The notes beneath the pieces are model-generated. The model saw only the letters and a program-made list of their open reading frames with translations, had not been told where the DNA came from and ran no database searches. Positions 49,276-58,219 of a stretch of 64,000 nt of DNA are shown here, piece after piece. Position 1 is the stretch's first letter. Every line of letters starts with the position of its first letter. The position numbers and the translations under genes are program-made. The stretch is taken from positions 1 through 64,000 of the forward strand of contig CAMAXV010000010.1 in NCBI GenBank assembly GCA_945862385.1, given 5' to 3'. Origin of the DNA: Chitinophaga pinensis. Its GTDB lineage: Bacteria > Bacteroidota > Bacteroidia > Chitinophagales > Chitinophagaceae.

Positions 49276-50598
49276 ATGCCTTCGAAATATTGGGTTTTTA
49301 TAGTGGTGCTTGCGCTTTCCTGCAAGCAGGATTATACAGGTTATACTACCCAATTTGGTGATCCGTTGTTGTATAACAAAACGGTAAAAACTCTCAATAA
49401 TATAGTGCTGGAAAATAATTTTCCGCCCATGATTGCAGCACGCAACTATGCCTATGCCAACATAGCTGCTTATGAATGTTTGTCGGCCGGCGATTCAGCT
49501 TTGCCCAGTTTGGCAGGCAGAATCAGGGATTTGCCTAAACTTGCTGTCCCTACTGAAGGGAAGGTGATAGATTTTCATTTGGCAGCCCTGCTGGCTTTTG
49601 TAAAAGTGGGTAATGCTGTAACTTTTCCGGAAGGAAGCCTGATGGCATACCATGCTGGTTTACTCAGGATGGCAGACAGTCTTGATGTGCCTTCGGCTGT
49701 GGTAAAATCAAGTCTTGTTTTTTCTGATTCTGTTGCTGCGGCCATCTTGAGATGGAGTAAAGGGGATCGTTATGCAGCCACGAGGGGAGCGTCCCGGTAT
49801 TCAATTAACGATTCAGTTGGCCGTTGGGTTCCTACTCCACCAACCTATGAGTCGGGTTTAGAGCCACACTGGCGGGAGATACGCCCTTTTGTACTCGATT
49901 CTGCCGCACAGTTCAGTCCTGGCCAGCCTCCTGTTTTTGACATGCGTCCGGGTACAGTGTATTACAAATCTCTGATGGAGGTAAAAAATACGGTTGATCA
50001 GCTTACAGATGAGCAAAGGCATATTGCCGATTTCTGGGATGATAATCCCTTTAAAATGCATGTAAGCGGGCATGTGATGTTTGCAACGAAGAAGTTTTCT
50101 CCGGCAGGGCACTGGATGAATATTGTGGGTATAGCTGCGCACAAGGCCAATGCCGATTTTACAACTACTGTGGCTGCCTATGCCCATACTGCTATTGCGC
50201 TTTTTGATGGTTTTATCAGTTGCTGGGATGAGAAATACAGGAGTAATTATGTACGTCCGGAGACTGTAATCAATGAAATGATTTCCGGTGAATGGCATCC
50301 TTATATCCAAACACCCCCATTTCCATCTTATACAAGCGGACATTCCACCATTTCTGCGGCAGCTGCGGAAGTGATGACCAGTTTTTTTGGAGACCAGTTG
50401 TCATTTACTGACACCTCATTGCTTGAGTTCGGGATCGCCAATAGAGAGATCAAATCGTTTCGACAGGCAGCCCAGGAGGCCAGTATTTCCAGGTTATATG
50501 GCGGCATTCATTACCGTTTCGACCTTGATTCAGGTAATGCAGCAGGAAGCAGGCTGGGGAGGTATATTGTAGATAAACTGATTTCAAAAAAGGAGTAA
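49276..50598 (+). CDS. Vanadium-dependent haloperoxidase / PAP2-superfamily lipoprotein (second copy)
   Basis: 440 residues with a lipoprotein signal (KYWVFIVVLALSC). The complete signature is KYRSNYVRP (K-x6-RP), FPSYTSGHSTISA (SGH) and ISRLYGGIHYRFDLD (SR-x5-H-x3-D). Compared with the member at 35702-37246 it is shorter before the motif region. The oxidant or phosphatase role cannot be read from the sequence. Starts 24 bases after ridA; may be co-transcribed. Confidence 0.85.
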   Translation: MPSKYWVFIVVLALSCKQDYTGYTTQFGDPLLYNKTVKTLNNIVLENNFPPMIAARNYAYANIAAYECLSAGDSALPSLAGRIRDLPKLAVPTEGKVIDFHLAALLAFVKVGNAVTFPEGSLMAYHAGLLRMADSLDVPSAVVKSSLVFSDSVAAAILRWSKGDRYAATRGASRYSINDSVGRWVPTPPTYESGLEPHWREIRPFVLDSAAQFSPGQPPVFDMRPGTVYYKSLMEVKNTVDQLTDEQRHIADFWDDNPFKMHVSGHVMFATKKFSPAGHWMNIVGIAAHKANADFTTTVAAYAHTAIALFDGFISCWDEKYRSNYVRPETVINEMISGEWHPYIQTPPFPSYTSGHSTISAAAAEVMTSFFGDQLSFTDTSLLEFGIANREIKSFRQAAQEASISRLYGGIHYRFDLDSGNAAGSRLGRYIVDKLISKKE

Positions 50599-50664
50599 AG
50601 TCCACTCTGGCCAGTTTAAATTGAACTATATTACCTGTTTATTGTTTTACAGAATAGATAAGTT

Positions 50665-52041
50665 ATGTATTCAACAATTTTTTCCAAGCAACAGGAATTT
50701 TTCAATTCAGGAGTAACCAGACCAGAGTCATTCCGCATAACACAGCTTAAAAAGCTCAGGGCTGCAGTTGTATCCCATGATGCGGATGTTGTAAAGGCAT
50801 TACATCAGGATCTGCGCAAGTCTGAGTATGAGTCTTTTGGTTCTGAGATAGGGCAGGTCATCAAAGAGATTGATTTTACCATCAGGCACCTCCATAGCTG
50901 GTCCAAACCCAGAAAAGTACCTACACCCCTGATGTTTTTCCCTTCAACAAGCAGGGTGCACCGGGATCCGTTGGGCAATGTGCTGATTATTGCCCCCTGG
51001 AACTACCCGTTTATGCTTGCGGTGAGTCCGCTCATCAGTGCCATTGCAGGCGGTAATACAGCTATCATCAAGCCTTCCGAAGAGGCACCCGCTACGGCTA
51101 AAGTGATTGAAAGCATCCTCCAATCTGCTTTTTCAGAAGAATACGTTGCTGTTATACAGGGAGTTGGCGGACTAGTTATACCCGAGTTGATGCAGGCTTT
51201 TCGCTTTGACCATGTGTTTTTTACAGGCAGTACGGCTGTAGGACAAAAAATCATGGAGCTGGCAGCTGCTAAACTTGTCCCGGTTACCCTTGAGCTTGGC
51301 GGTAAGAGTCCCTGTATCGTAGATGCTTCTGCAAACATTGGTTTTGCTGCCAAAAAGATTATCTGGAGTAAGCTCATGAATGCCGGACAAACCTGCGTAG
51401 CTCCTGATTACCTGATGGTTCATCAGTTGGTTAAGGATGCTTTGATTAAGGAGATTAAGGAACAGCTCAGCAAGATGCTGGGTGAAGATCCACAACGCAG
51501 TGACGACTTTGGCAGGATTATCAACAAGAAGCGGTACAGCAGGTTAGTTAGCTACCTTGGGCAGGGAACTGTGGTTGCAGGCGGACAGGCTGATGAGCAG
51601 GATTTATACATTGCACCAACTTTATTAGCTGATGTGCAGGATGATGCAACTGTTATGCAGGAAGAAATATTTGGTCCCATTCTCCCTGTAATAACCTATC
51701 AGACAAAGGAGGAAGTAGTTGCGAGGATAGCGAAGAATCCTTTTCCCCTATCACTGTATATTTATGCTGAAGACAAAGCTATTCAGGATTTTTACATCAA
51801 CAACCTGAGATTTGGCGGTGCCTGCATCAACAACGGGTTGATTCACCTCGGTAATCCACACCTTCCCTTTGGGGGCGTAGGGCCGAGTGGAACTGGTCAA
51901 TACCATGGTAGGTTTGGTTTCGAAACTTTTACCAGGCCCAAGGCCGTGATGCATTCCCCCAGCTGGTTTGATGTGCCCGTGTGGTATGCGCCCTTTAAAG
52001 GAAAGGCTGCCTTGTTGAGAAAGATTTTTAAAATAGGATGA
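50665..52041 (+). CDS. Aldehyde dehydrogenase family protein (NAD(P)-dependent)
   Basis: 458 residues, the short class-3 type. LGNVLIIAPWNYPFMLAVSP, FFTGSTAVGQKIMELAAAKL, the general base in LELGGKSPCIVD and the nucleophile in NAGQTCVAPDYLM are all present, ending with HLPFGGVGPSGTGQYHGRFG. The C-terminal tail (KGKAALLRKIF) resembles the membrane-associated fatty-aldehyde group. It oxidises fatty or aromatic aldehydes; the exact substrate is inferred. Overlaps the glutathione peroxidase gene by 4 bases. Confidence 0.93.
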   Translation: MYSTIFSKQQEFFNSGVTRPESFRITQLKKLRAAVVSHDADVVKALHQDLRKSEYESFGSEIGQVIKEIDFTIRHLHSWSKPRKVPTPLMFFPSTSRVHRDPLGNVLIIAPWNYPFMLAVSPLISAIAGGNTAIIKPSEEAPATAKVIESILQSAFSEEYVAVIQGVGGLVIPELMQAFRFDHVFFTGSTAVGQKIMELAAAKLVPVTLELGGKSPCIVDASANIGFAAKKIIWSKLMNAGQTCVAPDYLMVHQLVKDALIKEIKEQLSKMLGEDPQRSDDFGRIINKKRYSRLVSYLGQGTVVAGGQADEQDLYIAPTLLADVQDDATVMQEEIFGPILPVITYQTKEEVVARIAKNPFPLSLYIYAEDKAIQDFYINNLRFGGACINNGLIHLGNPHLPFGGVGPSGTGQYHGRFGFETFTRPKAVMHSPSWFDVPVWYAPFKGKAALLRKIFKIG

Positions 52042-52739
52042 TTATGAAAAGCGTATTGAAGATAAAATGGGTGCTGGTTCTGCTGGCAGTAACTACGATA
52101 GCATGGGCATGTGCATCCTCCAAAACACAAGGTATGAGTACAAGACAACAGATTTTGAAAAGTGTATATCCTGTTCTTACCGGAGTCACCCGTTTTTTTG
52201 GAGTCAACAGCAGGTCAATTCCTGCTCAGCAGGCAGTATCGCCTGTTGTTCCTGTTTATAATATTCCTTTTGAACTGATCGACGGAACACCAGCCAGTTT
52301 ATCTGCCTATAAAGGCAAGAAAATTGTGGTGGTAAATACAGCAAGTGACTGCGGATATACCGGACAATATGAAGAACTCCAAAAGCTTTATACAGACAGG
52401 AAAGGAGAGGTTGTTATTGTTGGTTTTCCTGCCAATGATTTCAAGCAGCAGGAAAAAGGCAGTAACGAAGAGATAGCAGGGTTTTGTAAGAAAAATTATG
52501 GGGTTGAGTTTCCGCTTGCTACCAAAGCCGTTGTAGTAAAGGGTAAGGAGCAGCATCCCATATTCAAGTGGTTATCAGATCCGGATCAAAACGGATGGAA
52601 TAAGGAAGCACCCGCATGGAATTTCTCCAAATATATCATTGACGAGCATGGTAAGCTCATTGGTTATTTCGATCCCGGAGTGAGTCCACTTGGAGCAGAG
52701 TTTCAAAAAAACCTCGACACCAAACCCGATCAACAGTAA
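52038..52739 (+). CDS. Glutathione peroxidase-family lipoprotein
   Basis: 233 residues; ATG 52038 or 52044. It has an N-terminal lipoprotein signal (VLVLLAVTTIAWAC), which is unusual in this mostly cytoplasmic family, a 45-residue linker, then the GPx fold: VVNTASDCGYTGQYEELQKL with the peroxidatic cysteine C105 (no selenocysteine), VGFPANDFKQQEKGSNEEIA and APAWNFSKYIID (tryptophan and asparagine of the tetrad). It reduces peroxides in the periplasm, probably using thioredoxin-like donors. First base overlap with the aldehyde dehydrogenase. Confidence 0.9.
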   Translation: MIMKSVLKIKWVLVLLAVTTIAWACASSKTQGMSTRQQILKSVYPVLTGVTRFFGVNSRSIPAQQAVSPVVPVYNIPFELIDGTPASLSAYKGKKIVVVNTASDCGYTGQYEELQKLYTDRKGEVVIVGFPANDFKQQEKGSNEEIAGFCKKNYGVEFPLATKAVVVKGKEQHPIFKWLSDPDQNGWNKEAPAWNFSKYIIDEHGKLIGYFDPGVSPLGAEFQKNLDTKPDQQ

Positions 52740-52741
52740 TT

Positions 52742-53287
52742 ATGGCTGAACAAATGCTTGTGCTGGTTGATGAACAGGACAATCCAACCGGATACATGGA
52801 GAAGATGGAGGTACACCGTAAAGCCTTGTTGCACAGGGCATTCAGTGTTTTTCTTTTCAATTCAAACGGGGAGATGCTCCTGCAGCGCAGGGCGATGAAG
52901 AAATACCACAGTGGGGGCTTATGGACAAATACCTGCTGCAGTCATCCTTATCCCGGTGAAACGCCAGCTGAGGCAGGCAGGCGCAGGATGAAAGAGGAAC
53001 TTGGTTTTGAAACAGCTGTGGAGCCTGTATTCAGCTTTATTTACAAGGCAGCGCTTGACAATGAGCTCACAGAATATGAATTTGATCATGTGCTCATTGG
53101 TGAATATGACGGTTCGGTGCATCCCAATGAAGATGAAGTGGGGGATTATTGTTACAAATCCATGGATGATTTGAGGAGCAGCCTCAGTAGCCATCCCCAA
53201 CTCTATACAGCCTGGTTTCAGATTGCTTTTCCCATGTTGGATGAGTATCTTGAAAAGAACAAACTGATGGCATATGCCACAACGTAA
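52742..53287 (+). CDS. idi: Isopentenyl-diphosphate delta-isomerase, type I
   Basis: 181 residues with the Nudix-like IDI fold. The catalytic cysteine is C66 in LWTNTCCSHPYPGE, the glutamate E113 is in TEYEFDHVLIGEY, and the Nudix-type GRRRMKEELGFE is present. It converts IPP to DMAPP for isoprenoids. It lies 2 bases after the peroxidase gene and overlaps the carotenoid desaturase by 14 bases. Confidence 0.95.
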   Translation: MAEQMLVLVDEQDNPTGYMEKMEVHRKALLHRAFSVFLFNSNGEMLLQRRAMKKYHSGGLWTNTCCSHPYPGETPAEAGRRRMKEELGFETAVEPVFSFIYKAALDNELTEYEFDHVLIGEYDGSVHPNEDEVGDYCYKSMDDLRSSLSSHPQLYTAWFQIAFPMLDEYLEKNKLMAYATT

Positions 53288-54749
53288 AGCCATAATCATA
53301 GGTGCAGGTATTGCCGGTTTGGCAACAGCTGTGCGACTCGCCGTACAGGGCTTTGATGTGGAAGTACACGAAAAAAATGATCGGGCAGGAGGTAAGATGT
53401 ACCTCATTGAACGAGATGGATATGTTTTTGATGCCGGTCCCTCCTTATTCACCCAGCCTGAAAATATCGAGGAGTTATTCGCCTATGCAGGTGAGGATAT
53501 CCGGGATTATTTCAGCTATCGTTCGCTTCCGCTTGCATGCCGTTATTTTTTTGAAGATGGCAAAGTGGTTAATGCCTATACAGATCAGCAAGCTTTTGCC
53601 GATGAGATGGAGCAGGTTCTTGGAGAGCCTGGTGGAAACATATTGCGTTATCTGCGGGATTCAGCAAAAGTTTATGAAAAGGTAGGCAGTATTTTCCTCA
53701 ACTATTCACTCCATAAGCTATCTACCTGGCTGCATCCGCGGGTTATTGGTGCCTTCCTGACTGTCAGACTTCCCTACCTTACAAAAACCCTCCATCAGTT
53801 TAATAAATCCAGGTTAAAAACCCCCGAGGCCGTACAGATTTTCAACCGTTTTGCCACGTACAATGGCAGCAATCCTTTTCAGGCACCGGGTATGCTCAGT
53901 CTAATCCCTCACCTTGAGCAGAATCAGGGCACCTATTACCCTGAGGGAGGTATGATCAGCATACCTGATACATTGCGGCGGCTAGCTGAGAAAAAAGGTG
54001 TGAAGTTTGTTTTCAACAGCAGGGTAAACAATATCGTAACAGAGTCGGGGCGTATAAGTGGTATTGTAGCGGATGGCGTTTTTATCCCGGCAGCAACGGT
54101 AGTAAGTAATGTGGATGCCTATTTCACCTACAAGAATCTCTTGGAGCGGGAGGATGGCGTCAGGAAGGTTCTGCGCAATGAACGGAGCAGCAGTGCGTTG
54201 ATCTTTTACTGGGGGATAAACAGGGAGTTCAGTAACCTGCATTTGCATAATATTTTTTTCAGTAAGCAATACAGGGAGGAGTTTGAGCACATCTTCAGGC
54301 ACAAGCGCTTTTTTGATGATCCAACCATCTACATCAACATCACGTCGAAAATGGAGGCAGGTATGGCGCCTGAGGGGACTGAGAACTGGTTTGTGATGAT
54401 AAATGCCCCTGCTAAAGCCGGGGCAGACTGGAACCAGGAAGTAGCAGCAGTGCGCAGGAACGTTCTGGAGAAGCTCAACCGCATCCTTGGAGTTGATCTT
54501 AGGGAGCATATAGCAGTAGAAGAGGTATTGACTCCTGAAGGTATACAACAGCGAACGGACTCTTACCTGGGCTCTTTGTATGGAACCAGTTCGAATTCCA
54601 AGTGGGCCGCTTTTCTCAGACATGCCAATTTCAGTTCAGATATCAGGGGATTATATTTTACAGGAGGCAGTGTTCACCCCGGCGGAGGAATTCCATTGTG
54701 TTTGAAAAGTGCTGCAATAGTTGGAGAGCTGGCTGCTACTGAACTGTGA
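53274..54749 (+). CDS. Phytoene desaturase-family protein, probable CrtD-like hydroxycarotenoid 3,4-desaturase
   Basis: 491 residues. KAIIIGAGIAGLATAVRLAV (FAD-binding dinucleotide motif), EKNDRAGGKMYLIERDGYVF and FDAGPSLFTQPENIEELFAY place it in the CrtI superfamily. The C-terminus has GLYFTGGSVHPGGGIPLCLK (the usual flavin-contacting end). The AGPSLFT phrase and the gene next door (CruF-type hydratase) favour CrtD over a true phytoene desaturase, but this is an inference. No phytoene synthase is visible. Overlaps idi by 14 bases. Confidence 0.85.
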   Translation: MPQRKAIIIGAGIAGLATAVRLAVQGFDVEVHEKNDRAGGKMYLIERDGYVFDAGPSLFTQPENIEELFAYAGEDIRDYFSYRSLPLACRYFFEDGKVVNAYTDQQAFADEMEQVLGEPGGNILRYLRDSAKVYEKVGSIFLNYSLHKLSTWLHPRVIGAFLTVRLPYLTKTLHQFNKSRLKTPEAVQIFNRFATYNGSNPFQAPGMLSLIPHLEQNQGTYYPEGGMISIPDTLRRLAEKKGVKFVFNSRVNNIVTESGRISGIVADGVFIPAATVVSNVDAYFTYKNLLEREDGVRKVLRNERSSSALIFYWGINREFSNLHLHNIFFSKQYREEFEHIFRHKRFFDDPTIYINITSKMEAGMAPEGTENWFVMINAPAKAGADWNQEVAAVRRNVLEKLNRILGVDLREHIAVEEVLTPEGIQQRTDSYLGSLYGTSSNSKWAAFLRHANFSSDIRGLYFTGGSVHPGGGIPLCLKSAAIVGELAATEL

Positions 54750-54788
54750 TTAATCTGAACATTTGAAGCCTCTGATTGTTTAAAGCTT

Positions 54789-55469
54789 GTGTCACTCAGG
54801 TTAAATATACGCATACCTTCAACATATTTACACTCCATACCCCTTTATGTGTCAGTGTTCCTGGCTTTATTGGTGCATGTTGCAGGTGCGATAGGGATGT
54901 CCTTTTTCAACAAGGAGCTGTTTGTAGCTTTCACGCCCGTTAATCTTCTGCTGATGTTATTGCTGCTGCTGTGGAATGAAGCAGGTATCAGTAAGAACTT
55001 TATCATTGCCTTTGTTGTGGCTAGTTTAATAGGATTGATATCAGAGCTGATAGGGGTGCATACAGGACTGCTTTTTGGCAATTATGTTTATGGTACCGTC
55101 CTTGGTGGTAAAATCTGGGGCGTTCCTGTGTTGATGAGTCTGAACTGGTTTTGTATCGTTTATTGTTCCCACGTTGTTACGTTGAGGTTTTTTAAACGTA
55201 TTGTCAATAATGCATTTTATACAGCCATAGTTGCTGGTTTGCTGGCAACCCTGTTTGATTGGGTCATGGAGCCTGTGGCGGTAAAGCTTGGTTTCTGGCA
55301 ATGGGAGGATGGCATTATACCCGTTTATAATTTCTTTTGCTGGTGGGCTATTGCAACTTTTGTGAGTTATATATTTTTTTTGTTGCGGATAAAGCAGGAT
55401 AATGTTTTTTCATACATATTGTTTTTCGTACAATTTATTTTCTTCCTGTTACTTCGCATGCTCCTCTGA
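54789..55469 (+). CDS. Carotenoid biosynthesis (CruF/DUF422-type) membrane protein
   Basis: 226 residues starting at GTG, the only start that keeps the first membrane helix. Seven or so hydrophobic helices. IGLISELIGVHTGLLFGNYV, GKIWGVPVLMSLNWFCIVYC and FDWVMEPVAVKLGFWQWEDG are the conserved blocks of the CruF (gamma-carotene 1',2'-hydratase) family. Together with the CrtD-like gene it would make 1'-hydroxy-3',4'-didehydro carotenoids of the saproxanthin/flexixanthin type. Cyclase and synthase are not in the window. Confidence 0.88.
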   Translation: MSLRLNIRIPSTYLHSIPLYVSVFLALLVHVAGAIGMSFFNKELFVAFTPVNLLLMLLLLLWNEAGISKNFIIAFVVASLIGLISELIGVHTGLLFGNYVYGTVLGGKIWGVPVLMSLNWFCIVYCSHVVTLRFFKRIVNNAFYTAIVAGLLATLFDWVMEPVAVKLGFWQWEDGIIPVYNFFCWWAIATFVSYIFFLLRIKQDNVFSYILFFVQFIFFLLLRMLL

Positions 55470-55562
55470 GGCCTACTTAAAATACTTAAGGGTAATTTTT
55501 TGGTTAACTTGTGGCAGATAATTTTCCTGTGTGAAAACAGTGCCCTAATTTAACCTCTGTTT

Positions 55563-57149
55563 ATGCATAACCAGAATACTGATAATAATTTTCAGGCTTC
55601 CATGTTTAAAGCATGGTCTGCCTTTTCAGATGAATTTGTTGCTGTTTGGGAGACAGATGGTACATCTCTGAAGTATTTCAATGATGCCTACAAACATTTT
55701 TTTGGTTATGAAGAAGAGGAATCATTTAAACATGATTTCACAATCTTTGGTATGCGTAAGAACAACCTTGACCAGGAAATTGCGGATCTTGTATTGAATA
55801 CACTCAATAAAAATGGTCACTGGACGGAGGAAGTCCTTTTTATACGCAAAAATAACCAAGTCTTTCTCGGAAGACTCGATATGACTCACTTTGGATGTGA
55901 TGGTCATCAATGTATTTTACAACGCATCATCAACATAGATACCCAGCGGATATTTTCTGAAAACCTTTTTAAGGAGATTAAGAAGTTCGAAGCATTATTT
56001 CAACATGCAACCATCCCCATTTTACTTGTTAACAGGAATGGTAGAATCATCCTGGCCAATGAACAGGCAACAGCTATGTTTGGCTATACGATGCCTGTTA
56101 TGACCAGTTTGAAAGTAGAAGACCTTATTCCGGAGCAGTTCAGGCACAGACATGTAGAACACCGGAACAGGTATGAATCAAAACCTGAAAATCGTCCGAT
56201 GGGGCGAGGTATGCAGCTGAGTGCAAAGTTAAGTAGTGGGGAAGAGTTGCCCGTTGAGATCAGTCTCGGTCATTATTCGATTGAAGATGAGCCCTATGTC
56301 ATTGCATTCATCATTGATATTTCCAAGCGGATTGAAATTGAAAATAACCTGAGGCGACAAAAAGAAGAAGTTGAAAAAGCCAAGCAGGAAATCGAAAAGC
56401 TGAATGAGGAGCTGGAGCATAAAGTGGTGATGCGCACACAGGAATTGTCTGATGCATTGAGTAAGGAAAGGGAACTCAGTGATTTGAAATCACGTTTCGT
56501 TTCTATGGCTTCACATGAGTTCAGAACACCACTCAGTACTATCCTCTCATCCATTTCACTGATTGCAAAATATACCGGTTCTGATGAACAGGATAAGCGG
56601 GATAAACATATTCACCGCATAAAATCAGCTGTTTCAAATCTCACAGATATCCTCAATGAATTTCTTTCACTTGGAAAGATTGAAGAAGGAAAAATACAGT
56701 TGCATTTTTCTGAATGTAACTTGAAGGAACAACTGCAACTCATCATCAGTGAGATTCATCCGATATTGAAAAACGGACAAAAAATAGATTATGAACACAA
56801 TGGAGATGTTAAAGCAAATGTTGACTTGTCGTTACTCCGGAATATTATGATCAACCTGGTTTCCAATGCCATCAAATTTTCACCGGAACATGCTCCAATC
56901 AAGGTTAGCAGTAATCATAACGGGCATTCTGTTGATATCGAAGTTAAGGATCAGGGATTGGGTATACCTGATGATGATAAAAAGCATTTGTTCGAACGTT
57001 TCTTCAGGGGAAAAAACGTAGACAATATACAGGGAACGGGATTGGGCCTTCACATTGTTTCACGATATGTGGAATTGATGGGCGGACAAATTGCGGTAGA
57101 CAGTGAACTGGAAAAGGGAACAACTTTTAAATTGAAATTCAATATATGA
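55563..57149 (+). CDS. PAS-domain sensor histidine kinase
   Basis: 528 residues and no membrane helix, so probably cytoplasmic. Two PAS domains (about 20-128 and 135-258, the second with LLVNRNGRIILANEQATAMF and a PAC segment VIAFIIDISKR), a coiled coil (about 258-300), then the HisKA domain with H318 in SMASHEFRTPLSTI, N-box NIMINLVSNAIKFS, and G boxes DQGLGIPDDD and GTGLGLHIVSRY. It overlaps the receiver-CRP gene by 4 bases, so the two form a phosphorelay pair. The ligand is unknown; there are no obvious haem or flavin motifs. Confidence 0.93.
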   Translation: MHNQNTDNNFQASMFKAWSAFSDEFVAVWETDGTSLKYFNDAYKHFFGYEEEESFKHDFTIFGMRKNNLDQEIADLVLNTLNKNGHWTEEVLFIRKNNQVFLGRLDMTHFGCDGHQCILQRIINIDTQRIFSENLFKEIKKFEALFQHATIPILLVNRNGRIILANEQATAMFGYTMPVMTSLKVEDLIPEQFRHRHVEHRNRYESKPENRPMGRGMQLSAKLSSGEELPVEISLGHYSIEDEPYVIAFIIDISKRIEIENNLRRQKEEVEKAKQEIEKLNEELEHKVVMRTQELSDALSKERELSDLKSRFVSMASHEFRTPLSTILSSISLIAKYTGSDEQDKRDKHIHRIKSAVSNLTDILNEFLSLGKIEEGKIQLHFSECNLKEQLQLIISEIHPILKNGQKIDYEHNGDVKANVDLSLLRNIMINLVSNAIKFSPEHAPIKVSSNHNGHSVDIEVKDQGLGIPDDDKKHLFERFFRGKNVDNIQGTGLGLHIVSRYVELMGGQIAVDSELEKGTTFKLKFNI

Positions 57150-58201
57150 ACACCATTTTACTGATTGAAGACAACAACGAAATCCGTGAAAACACGGCTG
57201 AGATACTTGAGCTTGCCAACTACAACGTAATTACTGCTGAGAACGGAAAAGACGGGATTGAGAAGGCGCAGCAGGCGAAGCCGGATATCATCATTTGTGA
57301 TATCATGATGCCCGTTCTTGACGGGTATGGGGTATTGCATATGCTCAATAAAAATGAAGAACTTAAAGATACACCCTTCATTTTCCTGACTGCCAAAACA
57401 GAAAGGCAGGATTTCAGGAAAGGTATGGAGATGGGTGCAGACGATTATATCACAAAACCATTTACAGAAATAGAGCTGCTTAACGCTATAGAACAGCGTT
57501 TGAGGAAGTTGAGTCTACTCAGGAAGAAATATGCATCCAGTCAGGATGGTGTCCGTGAACTGCTTCAGGATATCGGCAGACAGGATGCCTGGGAAAACCT
57601 TTCTACCGGTAGAAATACCAACTATTATAAAAAGCGTCATGTAATATACAGTGAGGGTAATCATCCCAATAGGCTTTTTTATGTGCAGAAAGGTAAAGTC
57701 AAGCTCTATAAAACCAACGACGATGGTAAAGACCTGACCATTGGTTTATATGGGGAAGGTGATTATTTTGGTTATATGGCGCTACTGGAAAATTCGGTAT
57801 ACCGGGAAAATGCCGAAGCGCTTGAAGATGCTGAAATAGCCATGATACCCAGAGAGGAATTTGATGCGCTTATCAAAGAGAATCATGTTGTGATGAAAAA
57901 GTTTTTACAGATTCTTGCGGGTAATATTATTGAAAAGGAGGATCAGTTACTCGGACTGGCATATAATTCTTTGCGGAAGCGGGTAGCAGATGCACTCATT
58001 ATGCTGAGGGATAAATTCAGTAATGGCGAGGCGTCTTTCTCAATTCATATATCTCGTGAAGACCTCGCCAATATAGCAGGTACAGCAACAGAATCACTCA
58101 TAAGAACGTTGAGTGATTTTAAAGCTGAGAAAATGATTGACATCCGGGATGGTAGCATTATACTGCTCAATGAAAAGAAGCTGGCTAATCTGTTCAATTA
58201 A
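57146..58201 (+). CDS. Response regulator with CRP/FNR-type effector (receiver + cyclic-nucleotide-like domain + HTH)
   Basis: 351 residues with three parts. Receiver 1-120, with phospho-aspartate D52 in IIICDIMMPVLDG and the later lysine in DDYITKPF. A cNMP-binding-like domain about 155-270 (RLFYVQKGKVKLYKTNDDGK; YGEGDYFGYMALLEN) that lacks a clear R-x-A/S phosphate-binding arginine, so it may not bind cAMP. HTH about 292-350 (ISREDLANIAGTATESLIRT). A CRP-like effector in place of OmpR or NarL types is the notable point. The partner kinase is immediately upstream. Confidence 0.92.
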   Translation: MNTILLIEDNNEIRENTAEILELANYNVITAENGKDGIEKAQQAKPDIIICDIMMPVLDGYGVLHMLNKNEELKDTPFIFLTAKTERQDFRKGMEMGADDYITKPFTEIELLNAIEQRLRKLSLLRKKYASSQDGVRELLQDIGRQDAWENLSTGRNTNYYKKRHVIYSEGNHPNRLFYVQKGKVKLYKTNDDGKDLTIGLYGEGDYFGYMALLENSVYRENAEALEDAEIAMIPREEFDALIKENHVVMKKFLQILAGNIIEKEDQLLGLAYNSLRKRVADALIMLRDKFSNGEASFSIHISREDLANIAGTATESLIRTLSDFKAEKMIDIRDGSIILLNEKKLANLFN

Positions 58202-58219
58202 ACTGAAGAACAGAATATT

